This document shows, in pieces, positions 26,737 to 37,039 of a stretch of DNA of 64,000 bases (position 1 is the stretch's first letter; each line of letters opens with the position of its first letter). This DNA comes from Fabrea salina (taxonomy: Eukaryota > Ciliophora > Heterotrichea > Heterotrichida > Fabreidae), in the NCBI GenBank assembly GCA_022984795.1, contig JALIHJ010000022.1, positions 124,001 through 188,000 on the forward strand, in the 5' to 3' direction. The notes under the pieces were generated by a model. That model did not search any database, had not been told where the DNA came from, and was given only the letters and a program-made list of their open reading frames with translations. The translations under genes were made by a program, and so were the position numbers.

Positions 26737-29700
26737 ATGTTAAAAGGCAGTCAAAAAAGAATTTCCAGACTCCTCTACCCGGAATCTAAGCTTCCCAAAC
26801 ATGTAAGACTTAAGTAGCAAGACTTCATTAACTGCAAAAGGAGTTGCTCTGCAGTGCTGAGTTTCAATACACCACACAAAGGAAACACTCTCACCCACTC
26901 GTCCCTTGACTACTTGCACCGCAACTTCATTAACTTAGACAGGGACTCTGAAGCTAAGGGGATTTTATGGATTGGGTCTCAAGAAATGTTTTCTTACGGA
27001 ACCGATTACTTGTACTTGGCTAAGGCCACTGCTGAAGGAAAGGACGTAAAGCCATATCTCCAGATGCTCACTCACCTAACTTACCAGGCTGCCCAGTTAG
27101 AAACTCCGACACTAACCTTCCTCACAGGAAAGGCCCTAGGCAGCGCAGCTTCTATTTCTTCGCTAACTCACTATCCAGTGACTACCCCTGACACCTTGAT
27201 AAGCTTCCCAGAAACAAGTTTTGGATTCATTCCGACAGGAGGAGCAAGTTACGTACTTTCGAGACTCCAGGGAGAGTTAGGGATGTACTTAGCACTTACA
27301 GGCAAGTTTTTGAAAGGAAGCGATGCTGTGCATGCTGGACTTGCTAGTTTCCATTCAGAGTTAACAGATTCCTTTTGGGAAAATCTAATTTTGAGCATTT
27401 CGGGGTACCAGCAACCCCTAGGCAGTGAATCGGTTTACGGAGACGTTTGGCTGGATGTTCAAACTGAGAAGCTACTTCTAGACGAAAAGAATTTGAAAAA
27501 CTCCAGAAACGAGTTATTCAACAGAACAAACTTAGACAAGTACTGGAGAGAGCGCAGAGAAAACATCAAAATGGTAATGGCTGACATCTACTTTAAAGAC
27601 CAATTACGGGAGGAGTCTTCCAGAGAATCGCCTTTCAAAACTTACAAGGGATTTACAGGCCAGCCTATTGAAAACCATTTAGTGGACTTTGAGAATAGAA
27701 TCATAGATCAGATTGACTGGGAAAATCCTGATCCTTTCTCTATAAGGGATATTTTGCCAGCTATTTACAGGTGCTTCTGCGCTCCTAGTCTCTCGGAAGC
27801 CTTGGAAAGGCTAACAATAGAATCCCAAACTGGCAAAACAGAGTGGGCCAAACAAACCCTGGAAGTGCTTTCAAAGAAGTCGCCTTTTGCCTTAGAGTTG
27901 ACTTGGAAACTAATCAACTCAGCCAAAGACTTGGAATTTGCAGAAGTTTTGCAACTAGAGTACACTGTAGCCCAAAACTTAGTTTCGCACCCTGACTTTT
28001 TAGAAGGCGCAGTGAAGCTTCTGAGCAGAAACAACGCAGTGCCTGACTGGAGTGTGAACTTCCCTGTGCCACAAAGTTTAGTAGAACAAATGTTTGAGAC
28101 CAAAGACCAAGTTGAACTGGAAAGTCGGAAAAACGAACTTTTGCCAGTGAAGGAGTGGTACAGAGACTTCCCTCAGTCCATAAGGTTTTGGCTGAACGAA
28201 AGAAGCCCAGACTCTCACTACCAAAGAAAAGACTTTGAGTTCGACGTTAAAAGCTTTTTAACTAAGTTCGATATTGACGCTAGAGACCAGAACGTAGAAG
28301 TAACTAACGTCAGAAAAGGGTTCTTCTTGGCTGAAAAACTGTCAAAAAACTTAGAGGAAAAAGACTCACAACTGCTGAAAATGGCTAGTGACTCAAAAAC
28401 TGCTAAGACTTACGTGGAAGAGCGTAAAAACATAATTGAAAAAATGTTTGAAAACGAAGCAGAACTCAAACAAAAGGTTAACTCACTGATTGAAGAAAGA
28501 TTTTTAGAGAAGTACAAAGAAAGAATTGAAACTATCAAAAAAAAAGCAAAGGAAGCCCACGAAATCGAAAAAAAGCAGTTGCTCAAAGAACTCAAGGACT
28601 TTGTTCACAGGAACTATTTTTTAGAACCTACAAAACTGCCTTCAAGGATTTATGACCACTTGAAAAAGGACTACTATGAGATTCCTATGCACGTCCATGA
28701 AGACAATAACAAGTCCTACATAGAAGACTTAGTTGCTAGTCTTCCTGAAAAGCCCCAAATCAGCCCTGACCTTTACCCCACTTCTAACTTCTTCAGCATC
28801 GAAGATTACAGATTTTACTTCAGACAAAAGTCCGAGAGGTTCCTCCACAAAAGCATCGGAAACAACTTGCAAGAAGCAATGCACAAACTATGGAACGTTA
28901 TGGCTAAGTTTTCAAAAGCTCTTGACCAAGAAAAATTTAACTTCCAAAAAGAATACGAAAAAGCTTCTACTACAGAAACAGTGAATTTAAATTACCCTGA
29001 AACAGTAACTTTCCCAGAAGTTGAAGACCAGTTCAAGGAAGAATTTAAGAGAGAAATTTACGTTAAAACAGGCTGTAAGTCAGTGCAGAAAGGGCTAAAT
29101 CTAATCAAGACCAACTTTGTGCCTGATATGGAAGAAATCAGAAAACGCAGAATAGAAGTGATTCACGAAGACAGACTCAAAAATGACGACCACATTTACC
29201 ACCCAGACCCCAACAGAGTTAGACTTAAGAACCTGTTTAGTGAATTCTACATTAAGCCTTCAGTTGATGAGCTCAACGACGAAGTGCTAGAAATACTTGA
29301 AATTGACAGCATCTACCAAGTTATGGAAGAAATTGAAAGACGTCTGAACCAAAGACAAAAAGGCAAGCCACTTGCTGAATTGGATAAAAAAGCAGAAAAA
29401 GAAGATCTCAACGAAGAAATGGATGAACTGTACACCTTGCTCATAGAAGACTCACATGAAAACATGCTCAAAAACTATCCTTTTAGGGTAGAACTTGACA
29501 GAAGGTATGTCGAAGCTATATACGGAAAAGAAGCCTACATGCCTAAGTACCTAAACTTCCAGGAAGACACTCTAGAATCAACTTACAAGTCCCTTGACTT
29601 CTGCGACCTCAGGAAGAAGCCACAAGAGTGGGCAGAAGAAGCCCTTAAGTCAATCATAGACAATTACTTTGACAAAAGGTTTGAAGTTGAAAAAAGCATG

Positions 29701-30309
29701 ACTAGACAAGAACTTAAAGCTTACGACCAAGAACTTTCCCAGAAACTAACTCCAAAAGCACTCAAGCCCCAAATGCACAAAGCTTTGGAAAGCGAAATAG
29801 GACTTATCCTTTGGTCCAAACAGCTCTCTGAAAAGGCCAAACAAGAAGAAGACTCAGCTAAGTTGCAAAACTACTTCCAAGAGCCCTCAGTGCAAGAAGA
29901 CTTCAAAAAGAAGCTCCACAAACATTTGGTTTTGCAAGCTTTTAACTACGAAAACTACGTTAGAAGAACAAGAGAACTAAACAAAGAAAAATCCGGTGAA
30001 CTCTACGGTGAAGAAGACTTCGATCTTTTGCAGGAAATTCTAGAACACGAAGACCCTGAAGAGCACCAACTAAAGTCTGAAGAAGAGTACGTCCAGAACT
30101 GGGGAACCTTTGAGTACCAAAGCAACCTTTTCAGGAAGTTCAGAAACAGAGAACAAAAATCAAAGCTCAAGCATTTGGAAGAAGAAATGGAAAAGAACGC
30201 AAAAGTCTACAAAGCCCTTGAACAGCTAGTGAAAAGAGAAGACATCAGGAAAAAAATCAAAGACCCAGAAGCTTTCATGAAAGTTTACAGAAACTCAGAA
30301 AAGTACTAA
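26737..30309 (+). CDS. mS47/HIBCH-like mitochondrial protein with long charged extension
   Basis: Exons 26737-26802 and 26818-30309 give 1185 residues. The first exon encodes a basic, acid-free MLKGSQKRISRLLY... leader consistent with mitochondrial import. Residues about 30-420 resemble 3-hydroxyisobutyryl-CoA hydrolase: SFPETSFGFIPTGGASYVLS and ALTGKFLKGSDAVHAGLA. However, the oxyanion-hole glycines are degenerate (GKALGSAASIS) and the usual PDVGG aspartate is PTGG, so catalysis is doubtful. About 760 charged, helical residues follow with no known domain. HIBCH-fold proteins occur in mitoribosomes as mS47, including in ciliates, and this is the best explanation. Confidence 0.8.
26803..26817 (+). 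other. 15-nt intron
   Basis: GTAAGACTTAAGTAG, phase 0. Joins the leader exon to the HIBCH-like exon, which otherwise has no ATG at its start. Confidence 0.9.
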
Positions 30310-30320
30310 GTAACACGAGT

Positions 30321-31982
30321 TTAGAAATTAATTGCTTTAAGTTTTGCATTGCACTTCCATATGTAAATTGTCCAGAGTTTCTTTTCAAAAGTTACAGCTG
30401 CCAACACAATCCTTAGTCTGTGGAGTGTTTTCCAGTAAGTAAAAGCTTTTTTGAGGCACTTAGACTTTTTCTCAAATATAAACCACTTCAGCCTATGTAA
30501 AGTTTACTTTTTGCATACGAAGTTTTTACGCTGTGAAGCAAGAATGTTGATTTTCAAAGAAACTAGTGACTTGTGGAGTAAGTTTTGTCTGTAGTTTCGG
30601 AAAACCCAAGGCGACTTTGAAGTTTGAGCAAACCTTTTGATGGAGGCAAGGGCTTTTTTGGTTAGCGAGTTTTTAGAGTGTTTAAGGGCCTTGTGCTTGA
30701 GGATTAGTTCGGGAATAATTACCTGTTTTAGCCCTAAAAGTGATTTGAGTTGTAGAACTTTTCTGAAGTGTAGTGAAGCACTTAGTTTTAGTTTCTGAGT
30801 TTTTCCAAGTAAGTCTTTTAGAACTCTAAAAGATTTTTCAAGTCTTTTGCAGTTTTTGTGGTCGTCCACAATGTTGATCTAATTAGTGCTTACTAGGGAA
30901 AGCATTCTCCAGGCTTCAAGTACTTTGCCCACTACTCTTTTGTAAAACTGTGCTTCAAAGAACCTATTTGCTAGTCTTTCGCTTTGGAACTTGCTTAAAC
31001 TTATGTTGCAGTAAACTGCAAGTGCTTTAAAGCTTTTTTGTTTCTAAATTGACTTTACGAGTTTGTTTTTGTACTTCGATTCAAGCCAGATTTTTCTTTG
31101 TTTTTGCTTATGTTTCCTCAACATAGACTTTTTTGTTTGCCTTTTAAAGCTTGCAAAGACAAGTTTAGTTCTGAACTTTCTGGACTTTTTAAGGATCTGA
31201 GAGAACCTCCAGAAGTTCACTAGTCGTTTGAAGTAGTAGTTGCTTAAGTGCCTTTGTCTGCAACTTTCTGTGAATTCTTTTTGGAACTCTTTGCTTTTGA
31301 AAAATACTTTTTTCCAGTAATTGAGGTACAACTGGAGCTTTCTGACCTTTTTGTTGTATCTAACTGTGCTTTTCCACGCTGAAAAAGCTTTAAGTTTGCT
31401 GTAGTTGTCTCTGAAACTTAGGATTCTAAAACTCAGATAACTTTTTTGTTCCTTAATCCTTACTACTATTTTCCAGTTCGACAAAATTCTTCTGAGGAAC
31501 CTGCGCACTGACTCAATTCTAAACTCAATTAAGTTTTTTTCGTGGAAAACAACTTGTCTCCAGCCTTTCAGCACAGATACTAGTAAGCTTTTGTAGTGGT
31601 AGCACAAAGCTTCTTGGCTTAGTTCTTTATAATTTCTTTGCAGCCTAAGTTGTTTTTCCCAGCCCAAAATAACTTTTTGTTTAAGAAACAAGAGGTACTT
31701 GGAATTGGCTTTTTGGAGTCTTTTCTTGGTCTTTGAATTGGAGTATTCTAACCAAAGATTGAAAATTCTTGCTTTATAAGGCAAAGTTTTGCTAACACTG
31801 CATCCTGTTACTAGTTTCCGGAACAACTTTTTGAACCGGAACTTGTAAGCTTTTATTATTAAGTGCACTTGGTTTTTCCTAATTACGAGTTACTTCCACA
31901 AAGTATGCGACTTCCACAACCGAAACATTTGGTGCAGTTTGTGTGCTTTTTTCCCTCTTTTTTTCTTTTTAAGATTAGGCAT
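30321..31982 (-). CDS. SFI1-like tryptophan-repeat protein, five exons
   Basis: Exons 31982-31894, 31878-31059, 31043-30894, 30878-30508 and 30492-30321 join across four 15-nt introns into 533 residues. The protein is very basic and carries spaced tryptophan motifs of SFI1 type (LFRLWKSH-like start; GWEKQLRLQ, GWRQVVFHEK, NWKIVVRIKE, AWKSTVRYNKK, YWKKVFFKSK, FWRFSQILKK, AWRMLSL, YWKTLHRL) every 25-45 residues. SFI1 repeats bind centrin along a long helix at centrosomes, basal bodies and, in ciliates, cortical contractile fibres. The N-terminus is lysine-rich. Each intron carries an in-frame stop, so the unspliced frame looks broken. Confidence 0.82.
30493..30507 (-). other. 15-nt intron, SFI1-like intron 4
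   Basis: On the minus strand GTAAACTTTACATAG, phase 2. Splicing adds the last 57 residues including two more W motifs. Confidence 0.87.
30879..30893 (-). other. 15-nt intron, SFI1-like intron 3
   Basis: On the minus strand GTAAGCACTAATTAG, phase 0. Confidence 0.87.
31044..31058 (-). other. 15-nt intron, SFI1-like intron 2
   Basis: On the minus strand GTAAAGTCAATTTAG, phase 0. It is the only one of the ten with A rather than T at position 9. Confidence 0.87.
31879..31893 (-). other. 15-nt intron, SFI1-like intron 1
   Basis: On the minus strand GTAACTCGTAATTAG, phase 2. Links the only ATG in good context (31982) to the main repeat exon. Confidence 0.88.
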
Positions 31983-32003
31983 TTATATGTTATTATTAGA
32001 AAA

Positions 32004-32540
32004 CTAGAAAATCTGGTTCTGGCAGTCGTCTTCGTTCTTTTGCGACTTTGCAACAGATCTGCTTCTATTGTTTTCGAGTTGTTTAGGCTGGGGCTTTTTC
32101 CTTTTAGGTTTCTTTTTAGAGGGTTCAGTTTTGGTTTCTTCTTCCACTACTTTTCTTTTGACTTTGCTTACAGTGAATCCGTCTTGTTGCTTGATTTCTT
32201 CCCTTTCAACTTTTATTTTGCTGTCAGAACTTTCTAATGACTTGTGCCTTTTAGGTGGCACTTGGTCTTTGTTCCTTCTGTTTTTTCGTTGTATATAGTC
32301 TTGCTGGAACTTTACTTGCTGTTCTGACGGTCTGCTTCCGCATTGGTTTTGCATGTGCTCTACAATGTCGTTTTGGTCTACCCAGTGTTCTGGATTCCAA
32401 GAACACCTTACTTTAGTTAGGTTTTTCAATTGGTCGGGCTTTAAGTTCTTTTGACACTTTATGATGTGCCAGATCAAACGTTTATCAGGTACCTTATGAT
32501 TAGGATTAAAAGGACATTCAGCAGTTTGGTTTGATGCCAT
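32004..32540 (-). CDS. CHHC (U11-48K/GTSF1-type) zinc-finger protein
   Basis: The 178-residue protein has two CHHC fingers: C9-x5-H15-x9-H25-x3-C29 and C46-x5-H52-x9-H62-x4-C67. Tandem CHHC fingers at the N-terminus followed by a long disordered tail are the layout of GTSF1 (gametocyte-specific factor, a PIWI cofactor); single CHHC fingers occur in U11-48K and TRM13. The tail here is basic (KPKRKKPQPKQ) and looks like a nuclear localisation region. In a ciliate a PIWI cofactor would fit small-RNA-guided genome rearrangement, but that role is inference. Confidence 0.82.
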   Translation of the reverse strand: MASNQTAECPFNPNHKVPDKRLIWHIIKCQKNLKPDQLKNLTKVRCSWNPEHWVDQNDIVEHMQNQCGSRPSEQQVKFQQDYIQRKNRRNKDQVPPKRHKSLESSDSKIKVEREEIKQQDGFTVSKVKRKVVEEETKTEPSKKKPKRKKPQPKQLENNRSRSVAKSQKNEDDCQNQIF

Positions 32541-32563
32541 TTATTATATTACTTTGGAATTTA

Positions 32564-32884
32564 TTAAACAGGAGTCTTCCTCCAAACTACTTCTAGGTAC
32601 TCCTGGGTACTCATGCACACCCAACAAAAGCAGTACACTACAGCGTCTTTGCAGTAGTTACTTTCAATTCCGTAAGTTGCTGCTATTTTTTGTCTGTTAA
32701 CAGCGTTTCCTATACAGCAGCCCAAGCAAGCTAGCAAAAAGGCCCTATTTGCTGTTTGAGGCTCAAACATCTGAATGGCTGTCTTCTGAACACAAGCAGT
32801 TCCAGCAACTGGACAAAAGCAACTCACCATGCAAGGAATTGTCGCATTAGAGAAGTCGCATAAAGTGTTGTGCCAGTCTTCCAT
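32564..32884 (-). CDS. PLAC8-family cysteine-rich protein
   Basis: This 106-residue protein matches the PLAC8 domain (also called DUF614, CNFN, FCR): CDFSNATIPCMVSCFCPVAG at the N-terminal side, a hydrophobic Cys-rich core ACLGCCIGNAVNRQKI, IAATYGIESNYCKD, then CWVCMSTQEYLEV. PLAC8 proteins are membrane-associated and have been linked to metal resistance and cell-size control in plants; no single function applies to the family. Confidence 0.88.
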   Translation of the reverse strand: MEDWHNTLCDFSNATIPCMVSCFCPVAGTACVQKTAIQMFEPQTANRAFLLACLGCCIGNAVNRQKIAATYGIESNYCKDAVVYCFCWVCMSTQEYLEVVWRKTPV

Positions 32885-32892
32885 TTAATTAT

Positions 32893-34056
32893 TTAAACAT
32901 TCCTTCCCATTCGGGGGCGGTTTCCTCCTGTATTACTTATGAGGCGACGGCCCTGGTTAGTTCTGGGTCTTTGACGGGGTTCTTCTTGAGAGCCTATGCA
33001 AGAAAAGATCTTAACAGGTCCTTTTTCACTCATGTTATCTTTAACTCTGGCAACAGCTGAACTGAACTTTGAAGACCAAGAATTTTCCGTGGCCACTGCT
33101 TCTGGGGAGTCCAGGGCTTCTTTTACCTGAACTAAGGCATTGTTAAGTCTCCTTTCAAAGTTAGAAAAGTCCTCTGAGGTTATGGTGTAAGCTAAGGAAT
33201 CCCCTACTGAGGTTGTGGAGCCGTTCATAATCATGTTCATTAAGTCTTTGTACAGAAACTCTAGTTCTTTTTTGAGTAAGTGCATTGAGCTTTGTTCAGT
33301 AGGTGATAGATCTGAGTTGTCAAGTTTAAACAGCTCGCCAAACTTGTCAGGGGAAGACTTAGGTTCTTGGGAAAGTGTTTCTAGTTTTTTGTTAAGTCTG
33401 AGTACTTCGTTCTTTGCAACTTCTCTTTTTTTAAGTGCTCTGTCTAGGTTCTGAGAGAGTTTTGCGTTTTCTTGTTCGAAAACTTTGATTTTCTCAGATA
33501 ACTCGTGGTTTTCTTTGGCCAGAACAGACTTTTCTTCAAGAAGGTCTTTAACTTGGGCTTCAAGTTGGTTGATTTTGGAGCTCTGACCAGTTTCCTCATA
33601 AGAGCTTTTTTGCTGCAGAAGGGACTCTAGACTCTGGATTTTCTTGAGGTATTCACTTTCGGTCTCCTTTTTCTGCTCTTCAAACTCCTTTTCAAGGTTA
33701 GCAATGTGCTCAGTGTTCTGTTGGTTCTTTATATCGATTTCGTTTTTCAGACGAGAGATTTCTTGGTTTTTCTCAGAAACCACTTCTTGCATACCTTCGA
33801 AGTGTTGTCTGTACAGTTGCATTTCTTCTTGGCACTTAGTTAGTTTGCCCTGGGACTCCTTTAAAGTTTCTATTTGGGTGTTTAAGTACCTTAATTCAGA
33901 GTCGTACTTATAAATGATGTCTATAAGTTCAGTGTTGCTTAAAGTAGTTAATGTGCTGCCTTCTACCTTGACATAAGCTTCTTCCTGTTCTTTTGCTTCT
34001 TCTTTTTGGGGACTTTTGTCCTTTTTCGTGAAGAACTTCTTAAAGCCTTTTTTCAT
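32893..34056 (-). CDS. Coiled-coil protein with basic termini
   Basis: The 387-residue protein starts with a lysine-rich patch (MKKGFKKFFTKKDKSPQK), then continuous coiled coil over about residues 45-230, a short globular part around residues 235-310, and a basic arginine-rich tail (RQRPRTNQGRRL...RPRMGRNV). The overall design recalls golgins or tethering factors, but no GRIP or GRAB domain is recognisable. Function unknown. Confidence 0.8.
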   Translation of the reverse strand: MKKGFKKFFTKKDKSPQKEEAKEQEEAYVKVEGSTLTTLSNTELIDIIYKYDSELRYLNTQIETLKESQGKLTKCQEEMQLYRQHFEGMQEVVSEKNQEISRLKNEIDIKNQQNTEHIANLEKEFEEQKKETESEYLKKIQSLESLLQQKSSYEETGQSSKINQLEAQVKDLLEEKSVLAKENHELSEKIKVFEQENAKLSQNLDRALKKREVAKNEVLRLNKKLETLSQEPKSSPDKFGELFKLDNSDLSPTEQSSMHLLKKELEFLYKDLMNMIMNGSTTSVGDSLAYTITSEDFSNFERRLNNALVQVKEALDSPEAVATENSWSSKFSSAVARVKDNMSEKGPVKIFSCIGSQEEPRQRPRTNQGRRLISNTGGNRPRMGRNV

Positions 34057-34081
34057 CTATTTATTATGAAACGACTTTAAA

Positions 34082-37039
34082 TTAAGCCTTAGTTTCTTGT
34101 TTCAAAATTTTGCAGACATTCTGAATTAAATACTCCATTGTTTCTTCAATCTCGGTGGAACCGTTGAGCAGCCGCTTAGCTTCAAGTTCTTTTTGTTTTG
34201 AATAGCTCACAGCTTCTTCGTCGATTGATAAGCACGAAAACCAAGTTGGAAGGTCTACTTGTTCGTCGTACTTCAAAGCTTCTTCCATTATGAAGGGGTG
34301 GATCTGTCTCAGAATCAGAGTTATTGACCTCCCAGTTAAGTCACAGGGTCTCACGCAGTGCTTTGCAGCGTTTGCAGCGTAACTGCACTCTTCCATCACA
34401 CAAACTACTCCTCTCGGACACGGAATGCAGAAAGCGCCGTTTAGGTACCCGTAAAACTGCGACCCAAACGAAAGCCTAGAGTCACTCCCCAACTTTACAG
34501 TGTAAATAGGCTGCTTGAACCTAACAGCGTCGTCAAAGTGCTGAGCTAGTCCTTCTTTGCCGTCATGGTAAATGTTCATAGCTATGGAGTTAATGAAGTC
34601 TTTTTCTATGATTCCAGCTTCCACTAAAGGTTCTTCAATTCCTTCTTTCATCCACTTTGGAGTAGGCGACACGTCAACTCTAACACCTGCTGCTACCTTC
34701 GACTGCCTTTCTGCAAGTTGGCAAGCTGTCCACATGTAACGTGACCCAAAAAAGAACTTTGTCCTTTTGATGTGCCCTCCTGCTCCGTAAGTAGGTTGGG
34801 CTGTATTTGTAATGAACCGGCCCTTTTTAAAGTCGTTCTCGGTGTTTCTAGCTAGTTCTTCTAGGTTATTAAGTTCTTCTTGGGAAAAGAAACCTGAGTA
34901 AGTAGTAATTCCGACCCGGACCCAGTTCCCTTCTCTGTGTCTTTCGTACTCCTTGAAGTTGTTGGGAATGTCTTTTTTATCGAAGAAGTACTCTTTTTTG
35001 GTGACTTTTCTTCCGTTAACCTTTAGCAGGGTTTCTTTTACTTTAAGGTCGTAGGAAAAACTGTCTCGGGTGTTTATCAAGTAAAACACGTTAGGGGGTT
35101 GCTTCGACTCTAGGAGTTTACTTATCCCGTTTTCAAAGTTGTAGTCTGTATGCATAGTTGCTTCTTTGCAAGTTGGGCAGGTGCTAGTTATTAGTTTTAC
35201 TTCTGTACTGGATTGGGTCCAAGTTCCTTCAGGAGTGGTATGTAGGGCTTCTGGAACACAGTTGCACTTTTTGCTGAGCAAAAGTATTCCTTTTCTAGGC
35301 TCCATCTTCTTTTGTCCATAAACTTTTTCTCTCAAACTGTTCCACCTGGGAAGCATTCCTTGGATAAACACTTCGAATTCAGCAATGAAACTGCACAGTA
35401 GCTTTTTGGTATGGGAGTCTGCCATTTCCCACATAGCTTTGGTTAAGTACAGCTCAGTTCTCAGCTGGTAAGCGTACATGTTGAGTGGGTCGGTTGCAAG
35501 TTCTTCTAAATTAAGACACCTTTTCACAGACTTAGTTCCGCAAAGTCCTTTTTTAACTAAGAACCCTATTAGAATATTGCCCCTTTTGCCCGGCACAGCT
35601 GGTTGCAATAAATTATGGGAGTCCATTTGGAAGTGAAGAACAACAAAAGAGTCTTTTCCCAGGACTCTCCAGAGTTCACTAATTTCTTCGAAAAAGATTT
35701 CCTGGCCTTCTTCTGAGTTGCCCAAAACCATTTCTTTGAGTTCGTGCTCTCCGTAGTTGTTTTGGATTGTGCAGCGAATGAGTCCTGAAGAGTTAAACAG
35801 TTCTTTGATATATACTCTGGAGACTTGGGAGTAGTAACTCCTTTCGTCTTCGGGAACTATTCTTTCGAGAGTTCCTACTTGGAAGGCCAAAGGAGGAAGT
35901 GGAGAAAAACTGTCACTAACTCCTACCTGCTCGCTTTCAGAAGGCACTACGTAAGTCACTCCACAGCACCGCTTGATGTTAAGGGCTGACTGCTTTTTTC
36001 TGATAAAGTGAGCTTTGGACTCATTAGACTGGAAGAGTTGCTCTTGTCTTTGTTGCTCTTTTTGGAGTTCAATTGGCAAGTACCTACTTTTGAAGTGAGT
36101 TTTAAACCCCATTTCTGAAGGGTCTTTAGACCTAAATTCGGGAGTCATTAAGTTAGGAATATAGCATTCCTGGAGTTTTCTTTTTTTCTTGGGAGGTTCT
36201 GAGTGTTTTTCTTCCTTTTTGAGTTCTTTGGGCTCCTTAGGTTCTTTAGGTTCCTTTGGTGCTTTGGGTCTTTTTAAATATTCAACCTTAAAAATGGGCT
36301 TATCGTACTTGACAGCATTCAAATCAGGAAGAGAAGGTTTTTTGGCTTGGCGCTTCTTAAGGAAATCCCAAGGATCTTGGAACTCAGTTTCAACCTTAGT
36401 CACTAGTTCCTGCAGTAGTTCATAAACCTCAGAAGGAATGTCGTCTTCCTCTTTGACACTTTCGCTTTCTTGAGTACTTTCGTGGCCCTCTTCCGACCTT
36501 TTCCAAGAACCAGGCAAGAACTCTTTGAGTATCGTAACTACCACTTGTGTATTTATGCAGCCAATAGTCACAGGACCTTTTTCCATGACCCAGACTTCAA
36601 TAGCTTTCAGATACTTTTTGTAAAAAGTCCTAATAGCTTTTCTGAGATCCCGATGGGACTTGGGCAAGCCCATAGTTTTCATCACGCTCCTCCAACTGAC
36701 TCGTCCTAAGTTTTTCCTGACCTTCAATATAGAATGGAAAAGATCATAAACATTAATGCTGGTATCAAGCAACTTGCAGGGCTTGGAAACGTAGTCAACG
36801 GGCCCGAAAAGTGCGAACAACGCAGTGAAGTTTTCTTTGGGCGAAGAAAAAGGCACTTGAGGTAGTCTCCTAGAGAAAAGAATAGGGGTATTACAACCAC
36901 AAATGCAGGGTTCCTCTAAAGTTGTTTTGGACTTGTTATTGTTCTCGTAAAAATAAAAAGAGGGTACTTCCTTGTAATTTAACTCAGTTTTATGGGCAAT
37001 TTCTGAGAGTGAGCAGATGCTTGCTTCAGCCTTTTTCAT
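34082..37039 (-). CDS. ARID-like plus AlkB-type dioxygenase fusion protein
   Basis: The 985-residue protein has an N-terminal CxCxC patch, an ARID-like segment at about 70-150 (NVYDLFHSILKVRKNLGRVS; WRSVMKTMGLP; RTFYKKYLKAIEVW), a KEPKEP repeat near 260, a cysteine-rich middle (CNC...CPTC near 620-650), and an AlkB-type 2OG-Fe(II) dioxygenase at about 740-925. Iron ligands are visible: H and D in QHFDD near 832 and H in AAKHCVRP; the 2-oxoglutarate arginine is in SITLILRQ. AlkB enzymes demethylate DNA, RNA or protein. The ARID part would give DNA binding. That combination is unfamiliar to me; the ARID call is moderate, the AlkB call strong. Confidence 0.85.
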   Translation of the reverse strand: MKKAEASICSLSEIAHKTELNYKEVPSFYFYENNNKSKTTLEEPCICGCNTPILFSRRLPQVPFSSPKENFTALFALFGPVDYVSKPCKLLDTSINVYDLFHSILKVRKNLGRVSWRSVMKTMGLPKSHRDLRKAIRTFYKKYLKAIEVWVMEKGPVTIGCINTQVVVTILKEFLPGSWKRSEEGHESTQESESVKEEDDIPSEVYELLQELVTKVETEFQDPWDFLKKRQAKKPSLPDLNAVKYDKPIFKVEYLKRPKAPKEPKEPKEPKELKKEEKHSEPPKKKRKLQECYIPNLMTPEFRSKDPSEMGFKTHFKSRYLPIELQKEQQRQEQLFQSNESKAHFIRKKQSALNIKRCCGVTYVVPSESEQVGVSDSFSPLPPLAFQVGTLERIVPEDERSYYSQVSRVYIKELFNSSGLIRCTIQNNYGEHELKEMVLGNSEEGQEIFFEEISELWRVLGKDSFVVLHFQMDSHNLLQPAVPGKRGNILIGFLVKKGLCGTKSVKRCLNLEELATDPLNMYAYQLRTELYLTKAMWEMADSHTKKLLCSFIAEFEVFIQGMLPRWNSLREKVYGQKKMEPRKGILLLSKKCNCVPEALHTTPEGTWTQSSTEVKLITSTCPTCKEATMHTDYNFENGISKLLESKQPPNVFYLINTRDSFSYDLKVKETLLKVNGRKVTKKEYFFDKKDIPNNFKEYERHREGNWVRVGITTYSGFFSQEELNNLEELARNTENDFKKGRFITNTAQPTYGAGGHIKRTKFFFGSRYMWTACQLAERQSKVAAGVRVDVSPTPKWMKEGIEEPLVEAGIIEKDFINSIAMNIYHDGKEGLAQHFDDAVRFKQPIYTVKLGSDSRLSFGSQFYGYLNGAFCIPCPRGVVCVMEECSYAANAAKHCVRPCDLTGRSITLILRQIHPFIMEEALKYDEQVDLPTWFSCLSIDEEAVSYSKQKELEAKRLLNGSTEIEETMEYLIQNVCKILKQETKA

